Assembly (NCBI GenBank): GCA_900552255.1
Contig: URZF01000116.1
Span: 1-5,150, forward strand
From: an uncultured Eubacteriales bacterium
Lineage (GTDB): Bacteria; Bacillota; Clostridia; Oscillospirales; CAG-272
Length of the DNA stretch: 5,150 nucleotides
Reading direction: 5' to 3'
The position numbers were made by a program, and so were the translations under genes. Position 1 is the stretch's first letter, and every line of letters starts with the position of its first letter. The notes beneath the pieces are model-generated. The model ran no database searches, had not been told where the DNA came from, and was given only the letters and a program-made list of their open reading frames with translations. Of the stretch, positions 1-4,825 are shown piece by piece.

Positions 1-14
1 ATTGTTTCGTGAAA

Positions 15-36
15 ATAATGCCCAAATAATGCCCAA
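15..36. repeat. two tandem 11-bp repeats downstream of the integrase remnant
   Basis: ATAATGCCCAA occurs twice back to back (15-25 and 26-36), perfectly conserved. On the minus strand this reads as TTGGGCATTAT twice, starting 8 bases after the integrase stop codon. Short direct repeats next to an integrase gene often are arm-type integrase binding sites or part of an attachment region; that role is inferred here only from position. The core attachment site itself cannot be identified within the window. Confidence 0.5.
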
Positions 37-43
37 GAAATCG

Positions 44-180
44 CTATGCTTGCAATTCAGATTTGTCCTGATTTCGGCTGCCGAAAACCCGCTCAAATGT
101 ATCGCTTGCTTCTTCGTCTTTCTTTTTGAGAGCGTGTGCGTAAATGTTCATCGTTGACGACGCTTTCCGATGCCCGAAAG
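44..180 (-). pseudogene. C-terminal remnant of a tyrosine recombinase (phage integrase)
   Basis: Read on the minus strand, this stretch encodes about 45 residues ending at a TAG whose complement is at 44-46. It contains GHRKASSTMNIYAHALKKKD. This matches the C-terminal end of phage-type integrases: the conserved Gly-His (His codon at 170-172) is followed by the nucleophilic Tyr (codon at 140-142) in the usual T-M-x-I-Y-A-H context, then a charged helical tail. The frame stays open only to a stop at 224-226, and similarity fades near 175-185. The catalytic Arg, Lys and His-x-x-Arg regions, the core-binding domain and the arm-binding domain are all missing. The fragment cannot be an active recombinase and has no start of its own. 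It was missed by a simple start-to-stop ORF search because it lacks a start codon. Confidence 0.8.
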
Positions 181-684
181 CGGTTGATACAAACGCGATT
201 GAAAAGCTATTCGCCCGAACAGATTAGAGTTGTGTTTAAAAAGGCGGAACCGAGCAGCTTTCTCCGAGGAGAAAAAGGCGGAGAAAAGGGAACATTCAAA
301 GCATGTTTTGACTGGCTCATGAAAGACGCGAACTTTGCCAAGACGCTTGACGGCAATTATGACGACAAGATCGCCGTGGGTTCCTCTCGAAAGGCAGACG
401 AACTTGACGGGATTTTTCAGCTGCCCGTCGGAGAACAGGGGGAAGCGATGAAGCATTATGAATCAAAATCCGCTTTATGCCCGTTTTATCACAGTGAGGA
501 GGCACGCGCCATTCACTGCGAGGGCACCGAGGACAACAATGTCTTGCATCTGATTTTTTGGTCGCCGGAGAGCAAACAGAAATACGAGGAGCGATTTTGC
601 TGTGCTGCTTTTGCAAAGTGCCGTCTCTGCGGAATGCTGTATCAAAAATACGGGGACGAATGGAACGTTGGAAATATGGATTAA
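136..684 (+). pseudogene. 5'-truncated phage replisome organizer, fused in frame to a Cys/His-rich protein
   Basis: The open frame can start at a GTG at 136, but residues 1-9 are antisense to the integrase remnant and no ribosome binding site precedes it, so this start is an artefact. From about residue 10 (LSDARKRLIQTRLKSYSPEQ) to about residue 78 (DWLMKDANFAKTLDGNYDD) it closely resembles the C-terminal end of DnaD-like phage replisome organizers: a helix, an F-x-K-A-E-x-S-x-F-L segment, then the F-D-W-L-x-K-x-A-N-F-x-K-x-L-x-G-N-Y motif. This segment is the tail thought to contact the helicase/loader. The N-terminal winged-helix origin-binding domain is absent. After residue 78 there is a short linker, then residues 105-182 form a separate Cys/His-rich unit (listed on its own). 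A helicase loader gene lies 108 bp downstream, the usual neighbour of such an organizer. Assignment rests on recalled family patterns. Confidence 0.7.
448..684 (+). CDS. small Cys/His-rich putative zinc-binding phage protein (78 aa)
   Basis: An ATG at 448 is preceded by AGGGGGA (437-443, spacing 4), so this part can be translated alone although it lies in the same open frame as the organizer fragment. The product begins MKHYESKSALCPFYH and has a Cys-x3-His-x8-Cys cluster near its start, and Cys-Cys plus Cys-x2-Cys near residues 51-61, enough ligands for one or two zinc ions. The pattern CPFYH...IHCEG followed by an F-C...C-x2-C tail resembles small hypothetical proteins encoded beside replication genes in Firmicute phages. 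No enzymatic motif, signal peptide or membrane segment is seen. Its role is unknown; nucleic-acid binding is a guess from the Cys/His content. It is most likely an intact gene that survived the truncation of the organizer upstream. Confidence 0.6.
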   Translation: MKHYESKSALCPFYHSEEARAIHCEGTEDNNVLHLIFWSPESKQKYEERFCCAAFAKCRLCGMLYQKYGDEWNVGNMD

Positions 685-731
685 GATCGTCGCGCCTCGA
701 TTGTTCTCGGAGTAAATCGGGAATGTACGAC

Positions 732-749
732 CGCATACGAACGCATACG
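732..749. repeat. CGCATACG direct repeat between organizer fragment and dnaC
   Basis: CGCATACG occurs at 732-739 and again at 742-749, one helical turn apart (10 bp). It lies in the 108-bp gap before the helicase loader gene. Iterons near replication genes can be initiator binding sites, but two short copies are weak support and no AT-rich melting region with more copies is seen apart from the A-rich stretch at 751-767. Confidence 0.3.
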
Positions 750-792
750 GAAATCAAAAATAAAAAATTCATAACACAGAAAGGACAAGAGC

Positions 793-1650
793 ATGGAGGA
801 AAGAGAAACATTCACAATGGAGGACGCAATCGGGGACATGATGAGAGGCATAGAAAAGAAAGCCAAGGCGACGAACCCGCCGGATCCGGAGGATTACATC
901 GGCGACGACGGTCTGCTGTATTGCGGAAAATGTCATACACCGCGTCAGATTCTTTATCATGGGCGCATCGGTCACGTTATGTGCGATTGCCGTGAAAGAG
1001 CACAGAAAGAAAAAGAAATGATGAAGCGGGAAAAAGAACGCGAGGAATTTGTGAACCGTCTGCGCTGCGACTGCTTTCCCGAAAGCGAAATGGGCGAATG
1101 GACGTTTGAGAACGACGACGGGCTGAATCCGAAAAACATTGAAACGGCACGGAAATATGTAGAGAATTTCGACAAAATGAAAAGCGACGGGATGGGACTG
1201 CTGCTCTATGGGGAACCGGGCACCGGAAAGACCTATCTTGCCGCCTGCATTGCAAACGCGTTGATCGAGCAGTGCCATCGGGTACATATGACAAATTTCT
1301 CGCGCATCGTCAATCTGATTCAGGGCCGTTTCGAGGGAAGGCAGGCTTATATCGACAGCTTGAACCGCTATTCGCTCCTGATTTTGGACGATCTCGGCAT
1401 CGAGCGCAAGACAGGATATATGCAGGAGAATATTTACACGATTATCGACAACCGGTATCGGATCGGCTTGCCGATGATTATCACGACCAACCTGACAAGG
1501 CAGGATTTCGTAACGGATGACATCACCTTGAAACGCATTTATGACCGCATTTTAGAGCGGTGCATTCCGGTGGAAGTGACTGGAACCAATCGCCGATATG
1601 CAAACGCAAGGCAGGATATGGAGAGTGCGCGCCGCCTTTTGGGACTGTGA
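793..1650 (+). CDS. dnaC: DnaC-like AAA+ helicase loader
   Basis: This 285-residue protein is a phage/bacterial DnaC-type ATPase that loads the replicative DnaB-family helicase onto single-stranded DNA at the origin. Residues 44-66 hold a CxxC...CxC zinc ribbon (Cys44, Cys47, Cys64, Cys66), followed by a charged coiled stretch (68-90). The AAA+ core has Walker A GEPGTGKT (140-147), Walker B LLILDD (195-200), a sensor-1 TTN (231-233), and an Arg-rich RIYDRILER helix (248-256) where the arginine finger is expected. Length and motif order match the family, and nothing essential is missing. The ATG at 793 is chosen because AGAAAGGA (777-784) sits 8 bases upstream; the internal ATG at codon 9 has no such site. 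It follows the organizer fragment in the same direction, as in phage replication operons. Its original promoter was probably lost with the deletion to the left, and none is obvious just upstream. Confidence 0.93.
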   Translation: MEERETFTMEDAIGDMMRGIEKKAKATNPPDPEDYIGDDGLLYCGKCHTPRQILYHGRIGHVMCDCRERAQKEKEMMKREKEREEFVNRLRCDCFPESEMGEWTFENDDGLNPKNIETARKYVENFDKMKSDGMGLLLYGEPGTGKTYLAACIANALIEQCHRVHMTNFSRIVNLIQGRFEGRQAYIDSLNRYSLLILDDLGIERKTGYMQENIYTIIDNRYRIGLPMIITTNLTRQDFVTDDITLKRIYDRILERCIPVEVTGTNRRYANARQDMESARRLLGL

Positions 1651-1721
1651 ACACAGAGACAGAACGCGGCGGAACGATTCGGATTGCCGAAAGAGATGAT
1701 TTGAGACGAGACCGGCAATAA
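1647..1721 (+). CDS. possible 24-residue ORF overlapping the dnaC stop
   Basis: A GTG at 1647 overlaps the TGA of the helicase loader gene (GTGA), an arrangement typical of translational coupling. It encodes 24 mostly charged residues (MNTETERGGTIRIAERDDLR...) before TAA at 1719-1721. There is only a weak GGGA ahead of it and no recognisable family. It could equally be chance reading of the region after dnaC. Confidence 0.2.
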   Translation: MNTETERGGTIRIAERDDLRRDRQ

Positions 1722-1777
1722 AAAAACATCTCTCCTCTTTTCCGCGAAAATATGACGCGATCAGGTGGCGGGAACCT

Positions 1778-1954
1778 ATGCACGGTGGATCCGGCGAAAG
1801 CGGCATACGTCACCGGCATAAGCCTGTGAAATCGAAACATTACGAAACACATAAAAAAGACAAAAAGAGCGGGGATTTTCCCGCTCCGTTTTGCTTTATG
1901 TGGCTATTCCCGCTCATGGAAGATTTTCATGGATATGCAAATGGAGCGATTTAA
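1778..1954 (+). CDS. possible small basic ORF (58 aa) reading through the terminator
   Basis: The ATG at 1778 has AGGTGG (1763-1768) 9 bases upstream. The product starts MHGGSGESGIRHRHKPVKSK and is rich in His, Lys and Gly in its first half, then has a more hydrophobic, aromatic end (FCFMWLFPLMEDF). The terminator hairpin at 1867-1886 lies inside its second half, which argues against the whole frame being expressed; a natural product would then be cut short at the RNA level. I do not recognise a family. It is the only plus-strand frame with a reasonable start between dnaC and the Fic genes. Confidence 0.25.
   Translation: MHGGSGESGIRHRHKPVKSKHYETHKKDKKSGDFPAPFCFMWLFPLMEDFHGYANGAI
1862..1896. 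terminator. bidirectional intrinsic terminator between dnaC and the Fic operon
   Basis: GAGCGGG (1867-1873) and CCCGCTC (1880-1886) form a perfect 7-bp GC-rich stem with a six-base loop. On the plus strand it is followed by CGTTTTGCTTT. On the minus strand it is followed by TTTTTGTCTTTTTT, a much better U-tract. It therefore should end leftward transcripts of the Fic operon efficiently and rightward transcripts of the replication genes moderately. Its place between two convergent transcription units fits this. Confidence 0.8.
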
Positions 1955-2008
1955 GGCATCTGTAACGCAACGAAATTAAATGTATATCTTTTTACATTGA
2001 AATACAAG

Positions 2009-2080
2009 AAAATGCGTCTACATGGCTTATGGACGCTCATTTTGCGTTCTACGCAGCCGTTGCCTATTGCAAAAGCTGCG
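2009..2080. other. two stem-loops in the 3' region of the Fic operon
   Basis: The stretch 1955-2099 has no convincing gene. It holds two inverted repeats. The better is CGCAGC (2052-2057), two unpaired bases, TTGC (2060-2063), loop CTATT, GCAA (2069-2072), two unpaired bases, GCTGCG (2075-2080): ten pairs around a small internal loop, ending 19 bases from the last Fic stop codon. The second, weaker one pairs AAAATG (2009-2014) with CATTTT (2038-2043) and CGTC with GACG, with a bulge. Neither is followed by a clear T-run, so they look like RNA 3' structures rather than full terminators; the terminator at 1862-1896 lies further down. Confidence 0.35.
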
Positions 2081-2099
2081 GGGAGAATGGATGATGCCC

Positions 2100-2840
2100 T
2101 TATTTTCCCGCTTGTCGGATGACGGTCATATACAAATCAAGTTGTTTATCTTCCAGCGTTCCCACGAGCTCGGCAAATGGCTCGATGTTTCCGTCGAGCG
2201 CGTATATCTCCAATTTCTCAAAGTAGGAAAGGCGATCCTCTTTCGGAATTGAAACAGGCAAGAATCCGTCCTGCATCAACTGATAATTCATGAGCAGGCG
2301 CGCCGTTCTTCCGTTTCCGTCGACAAAGGGATGAATCTTGACAAATTCGGCATGCGTCCATGCTGAAAGATATATGGCATCAAGACCGCGCTTCTCGGTC
2401 AAGTCCGTGTAAAACGTCTTGATCTGACGATACATCTCATTCGGCGACGGCGGCGTATGGCGCGCACCGGAGATATATACGTCGACATTTCGGTAAATTC
2501 CCCCTGTTATGATGTTTTCCATCAGCAGTGCGTGAATGTCTTTGACTGCGTTTTCATCAAGAGGTTTGTCCTCTGTAATGCGCCTTTTCACATAATCGAA
2601 AGCTTTCTTGTGGTTTATGACCTCGTATATTTCGCGCAACTCTTTCCCGCCGATGGATACCTGATCTTCGAGCAGGAGCTTGGTTTCCATCAGGGAAAGC
2701 GTGTTGCCCTCAATCGCGGTGGAATTGTGCGTATATTCGATCTCAAAGGCGCTCATGTAATTTTCATATACAGCGCGCGGCAGGGCATGGATATTGTCTT
2801 TGATAAACGCTTTTTTCTGCTGTAACTGCTCTGTGTTCAT
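2100..2840 (-). CDS. Fic protein C: class II autoinhibited Fic/AMP-transferase (246 aa)
   Basis: Fic enzymes transfer a nucleotide moiety, usually AMP from ATP, onto a hydroxyl of a target protein. This one has the complete active-site motif HPFVDGNGRTAR (170-181), with catalytic His170, phosphate-binding Asn175/Arg178 and the second Arg181. The N-terminal inhibitory helix motif STAIEG (40-45) matches [ST]xxxE[GN]; Glu44 is expected to block correct ATP binding by pairing with Arg181 (established for class II Fic proteins). The flap that clamps target peptides is around 115-132 (GIYRNVDVYISGARHTPP). No extra DNA-binding domain is seen; it is a short stand-alone Fic, with the C-terminal 50 residues helical. 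The start at 2840 has AGGAGG (complement 2848-2853) ahead of it, and that site overlaps the stop codon of the gene upstream, so the two are tightly coupled. It is the last gene of the leftward operon. Confidence 0.92.
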   Translation of the reverse strand: MNTEQLQQKKAFIKDNIHALPRAVYENYMSAFEIEYTHNSTAIEGNTLSLMETKLLLEDQVSIGGKELREIYEVINHKKAFDYVKRRITEDKPLDENAVKDIHALLMENIITGGIYRNVDVYISGARHTPPSPNEMYRQIKTFYTDLTEKRGLDAIYLSAWTHAEFVKIHPFVDGNGRTARLLMNYQLMQDGFLPVSIPKEDRLSYFEKLEIYALDGNIEPFAELVGTLEDKQLDLYMTVIRQAGK

Positions 2841-2852
2841 GTTCCCGCCTCC

Positions 2853-3518
2853 TCAAAAACCGATGCCTTGTATGGAATGCTCGTATATGAAATCAGTGAG
2901 CGGCTCCGAATCGCCGGTGTCATAAAAATGCAGTAAGCGCTCGTTGAATCCCTCCATATTGCTTTCCTTGACGGTCAGCATGCCCGCTCCGGCCTGCAAA
3001 AGAATCTTATTTGCCAAAACAAGGCTTGTGCGCTTGTTTCCGTCCCAAAAGAGCTGGCCGCGCGTTCCCCACGCAAAGGCGGCAAGGGCTTTCGATGTCG
3101 CCGTTTCCTCCGCAGAGAGAAGCGCATCAAGCTCTTTTCGGCATGTTTTCTCATTCGGGATAGGCGGCATATAGTCGGTGCCGGAGATGCCGACCGTTCC
3201 GGTGCGCAGCTTGCCCCATGCGAGCGCCTCATTGCGTGCAATATAACCGTTCAGACTGCACAGATAATCCAAGGTGACGGGCTCGTCGATGGAGCCCAGC
3301 AGGAACCGCCACGCATCCCGCATGTTTAAGATTGCCTGAATATCGTCAAGCTGCACGTTCGGAACATTGACGCCCTCTAAAATCGTCCGCGTCTGCGGGA
3401 ATGTGACCGCACGGTTTTCCATCTTCATGCCGCAATAGACGTTTTCGTCCCATTTCTTTTTAGCAAGAAAGGCGCTTTGCTCCGGCGTCAGGCTGTATTT
3501 ATTTTCATAGTGTTTCAT
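2853..3518 (-). CDS. Fic protein B: Doc-like Fic-fold protein lacking the catalytic histidine (221 aa)
   Basis: I place the start at 3518 (MKHYENKYSL...), matching the usual N-terminus of this Fic subfamily as I recall it. The frame is open to an ATG at 3608, but that adds 30 basic residues antisense-free of any family pattern and overlaps the previous gene by 56 bp. The ribosome binding site is weak (GCGAG, about 9 bases upstream), so translation may depend on coupling to the gene ahead, 34 bp away. The Fic motif reads QLFWDGNKRTSL (155-166). Compared with HxFx[DE]GNGRxxR, the catalytic His is Gln155, Gly is Lys162 as in Doc kinases (HxFxxANKRTAL), and the second Arg is Leu166. The flap region is GKLRTGTVGISGTDYMPP (102-119). 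An E-N pair (34-35) sits where the inhibitory Glu of its neighbours lies, but the Ser/Thr is Gly30. Likely non-canonical or catalytically inactive; it could be a regulator or partner of the flanking Fic proteins. Confidence 0.88.
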   Translation of the reverse strand: MKHYENKYSLTPEQSAFLAKKKWDENVYCGMKMENRAVTFPQTRTILEGVNVPNVQLDDIQAILNMRDAWRFLLGSIDEPVTLDYLCSLNGYIARNEALAWGKLRTGTVGISGTDYMPPIPNEKTCRKELDALLSAEETATSKALAAFAWGTRGQLFWDGNKRTSLVLANKILLQAGAGMLTVKESNMEGFNERLLHFYDTGDSEPLTDFIYEHSIQGIGF

Positions 3519-3552
3519 GTGATGTTCTCGCTTTCGTTGTGTTAGGTAGGGA

Positions 3553-4290
3553 TCACCCTGCAATGATTTTGATGTGCCGTTCCAGCTCCTCCGCCTCATA
3601 ATCCGCAATCAGTTTCACGAGTGCGTCCGGTGTGTGTTCGTCTCCATAATAACGGTCAAAGCTGTCATAATACCGGCGGCGATCGGCGAATTTGATATTG
3701 ACGGGGAGCAGTCCCGATTTTATAAGCTCCAAATTCAGAATGAGCCGGCCGGTGCGTCCGTTTCCGTCGATGAACGGATGAATGCCCTCAAACCGCAGAT
3801 GAAATTCTGCAATAGCTTCTATGATGTGCATATTCCGTTTCATCTCCTCATAATCCGCGAGGAGCTGCTCCATTTGGACGGGGACGAGGTAAGGCTGCGG
3901 GGGCATGTGGACGGCGCCCATAATGGTAACGCCGATGCCTCTGTATGTGCCTTTGTTGGCGGCGTCGTGCATGAGCACCAGGGAATGGATGTCTTTGATA
4001 ACCCGCTCGGTGAGCGCTGTTTTGGCGTCTGCAAGGCTCATAACATATTCAAAAGCATCTCTGTGTCCGATTGCTTCCAAATGCTCTTTGATAGGCTTTT
4101 CGGCGATTGTGATGCCGTCCTGCAAAATCATCGCAGTTTCCCGCAGCGTCAGCGTGCTGCCCTCAATGGCATTTGAATGATAGGTGTTTTCTATCATAAA
4201 CTCGTCGCGCAGGCGTTTCAGCTCGGTTTCATTGAGCGGGCGCATGGCTTCAAGCTTATGCGTGAGTTCATCGATTCGTGAAAAATCCAT
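3553..4290 (-). CDS. Fic protein A: class II autoinhibited Fic/AMP-transferase (245 aa)
   Basis: The start at 4290 (MDFSRIDELTHK...) is chosen because AAAGGAG sits 8 bases ahead of it (complement 4299-4305); the upstream ATG at 4374 would overlap the RHH gene and adds no family sequence. The active-site motif HPFIDGNGRTGR (171-182) is complete, including catalytic His171 and Arg182. The N-terminal inhibitory motif SNAIEG (39-44) is intact, so activity is expected to be held off by Glu43 until relieved. The flap is around 114-131 (GTYRGIGVTIMGAVHMPP). It is the same type as Fic protein C but clearly diverged from it, for example AIEGSTLTLRET against AIEGNTLSLMET, so the two look like old paralogues or independent acquisitions rather than a recent duplication. 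It follows the RHH gene by 43 bp and precedes Fic protein B by 34 bp in one leftward operon. The target is unknown; gyrase/topoisomerase subunits are known targets of related bacterial Fic toxins. Confidence 0.93.
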   Translation of the reverse strand: MDFSRIDELTHKLEAMRPLNETELKRLRDEFMIENTYHSNAIEGSTLTLRETAMILQDGITIAEKPIKEHLEAIGHRDAFEYVMSLADAKTALTERVIKDIHSLVLMHDAANKGTYRGIGVTIMGAVHMPPQPYLVPVQMEQLLADYEEMKRNMHIIEAIAEFHLRFEGIHPFIDGNGRTGRLILNLELIKSGLLPVNIKFADRRRYYDSFDRYYGDEHTPDALVKLIADYEAEELERHIKIIAG

Positions 4291-4333
4291 GGTGGATGCT
4301 CCTTTCATTGGAATGGCAATATGATTGCCGCTT

Positions 4334-4537
4334 TTACGAATTTTCAACATTATCCCGCTCGATGGTTTCTTCAATGGCGCGATTGATAAAGCCGTTTACG
4401 CTTTCGCCGCGTTTGTCTGCATGGGATTTAATATAATCTTTTTTGCCTTTGGATACGGTTAGATTGATTCGGTCGTATGTCTTAGCAATAAAAGCATTAT
4501 CATATGCAGTTTTATTAAACTTTGCTTTTTCTTCCAT
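4334..4537 (-). CDS. ribbon-helix-helix DNA-binding protein, probable antitoxin/autorepressor (67 aa)
   Basis: The start at 4537 (MEEKAKFNKTAYDN...) has a near-perfect AAGGAGGTT (complement 4543-4551) 6-7 bases upstream; the longer frame to 4594 begins inside the promoter and is rejected. The core KTYDRINLTVSKGKKDYIKS (38 residues from the end) followed by HADKRGESVNGFINRAIEET is the Arc/MetJ-type fold: one strand (RINLTV, which inserts into the DNA major groove of a dimer), then two helices. The ESVNGFINRAI segment is typical of many small Firmicute antitoxins. It is the first gene of the leftward operon with three Fic genes. Three palindromes suited to RHH dimers lie immediately upstream, so it very likely represses its own operon and the divergent gene. 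Whether it also neutralises Fic activity by protein contact cannot be told; the adjacent Fic proteins already carry internal inhibitory helices. Confidence 0.88.
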   Translation of the reverse strand: MEEKAKFNKTAYDNAFIAKTYDRINLTVSKGKKDYIKSHADKRGESVNGFINRAIEETIERDNVENS

Positions 4538-4565
4538 GTTGGGAACCTCCTTGTTTGTTTTTATT

Positions 4566-4594
4566 ATTATATCACTAATACAAACTTTACGCAA
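4566..4594 (-). promoter_or_regulatory. leftward promoter of the RHH-Fic operon
   Basis: On the minus strand, TTGCGT (complement 4589-4594) and TATAAT (complement 4566-4571) are 17 bp apart, and the -10 is extended by TGA directly before it (TGATATAAT). Transcription should start near 4559, giving a leader of about 22 bases with the ribosome binding site at 4543-4551. The -35 lies inside the leftmost palindrome, so a bound RHH repressor would block it. Confidence 0.8.
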
Positions 4595-4599
4595 TGTGT
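4582..4599. promoter_or_regulatory. operator palindrome 1 (imperfect), over the leftward -35
   Basis: AAACTTTAC-GCAATGTGT is an imperfect copy of the palindrome found at 4611 and 4647; the inner 14 bases ACTTTACGCAATGT differ from ACTTTGCGCAAAGT at two positions. Its centre (4590/4591) is within the -35 of the RHH-Fic promoter. As the weakest copy it may be filled last, setting autoregulation at high repressor level. Confidence 0.65.
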
Positions 4600-4610
4600 A
4601 TTCTGCACAA

Positions 4611-4628
4611 AAACTTTGCGCAAAGTTT
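4611..4628. promoter_or_regulatory. operator palindrome 2 (perfect), midway between the divergent promoters
   Basis: AAACTTTGC-GCAAAGTTT is a perfect 18-bp palindrome. The arms extend to TGCACAA (4604-4610) and TTGTGCA (4626-4632), with two extra A on the left side. Its centre (4619/4620) is equidistant from the two -35 elements (25 bp each way). A further small palindrome, GCAATATTGC, lies at 4631-4640. Confidence 0.75.
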
Positions 4629-4643
4629 GTGCAATATTGCTCC

Positions 4644-4672
4644 TTGACACTTTGCGCAAAGTGTTATATAAT
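4644..4672 (+). promoter_or_regulatory. consensus rightward promoter with embedded operator
   Basis: TTGACA (4644-4649), a 17-bp spacer and TATAAT (4667-4672) match the sigma-70/sigma-A consensus at all twelve positions. Such a strong promoter normally needs control, and the spacer is almost filled by the third palindrome. Transcription should start near 4679, giving a leader of about 147 bases before the coiled-coil gene. Confidence 0.9.
4647..4664. promoter_or_regulatory. operator palindrome 3 (perfect), in the rightward promoter spacer
   Basis: ACACTTTGC-GCAAAGTGT is a perfect 18-bp palindrome sharing the core ACTTTGCGCAAAGT with palindrome 2 and, less well, palindrome 1. It overlaps the last three bases of the -35 and runs to two bases before the -10, so binding would exclude RNA polymerase. 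The RHH protein is the only DNA-binding regulator encoded in the window and is the obvious candidate ligand. Centre-to-centre distances are 29 bp (1 to 2) and 36 bp (2 to 3). Confidence 0.78.
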
Positions 4673-4825
4673 AGAATCACAAGGTAAGGGAAGGCAGACG
4701 AAAGTAGGCGAAAGCCGAAATCAAGAAGGCAACATAAGAGCGGAACCGGATGCGGAAGTAACAGTATAGATTACAGACGCCGCAAAGCCCTCCGCCTCTT
4801 ACCTAAAACAGAGAGGAGCATACCA
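4673..4825 (+). other. purine-rich leader of the rightward transcript
   Basis: No gene is visible in this leader. It contains a tiny hairpin GGCGAAAGCC (4707-4716, a GAAA tetraloop), a three-codon ATG-CGG-AAG-TAA reading (4750-4761) without a good ribosome site, and CCTCT (4795-4799) able to pair with the AGAGG (4812-4816) of the downstream ribosome binding site. The last pairing could dampen translation but is only 5 bp long. Confidence 0.3.

Noticed and set aside
448..470. Shared start MKHYESK (plus, 448) and MKHYENK (minus, 3518) as a hint of common origin or a duplicated start
   Set aside because: The similarity ends after about ten residues, the following domains are unrelated, and the DNA around the two starts differs.
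1523..1852. Minus-strand frames over the end of dnaC and the gap after it
   Set aside because: They are antisense to the helicase loader and lack promoters, ribosome sites and recognisable sequence.
2029..2094. Short plus-strand reading MDAHFAFYAAVAYCKSCGENG with a CxxC
   Set aside because: Only 21 codons, no ribosome site, and the same bases are explained by the stem-loop at 2052-2080.
2022..2252. Plus-strand frame of 76 codons across the end of Fic protein C
   Set aside because: Most of it is antisense to a clearly real Fic gene; no ribosome site and no family features.
3519..3608. Longer N-terminus for Fic protein B starting at 3608
   Set aside because: The extra 30 residues overlap the end of Fic protein A, are basic and low in family similarity, and the start at 3518 gives the usual MKHYENKY beginning.
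4291..4374. Longer N-terminus for Fic protein A starting at 4374
   Set aside because: It overlaps the RHH gene, and a strong AAAGGAG site precedes the start at 4290.
4582..4664. The three palindromes as a CRISPR-like repeat array
   Set aside because: Repeats are palindromic, unequal, spaced by only 11 and 18 bp, and sit exactly on promoter elements; operators explain them better.
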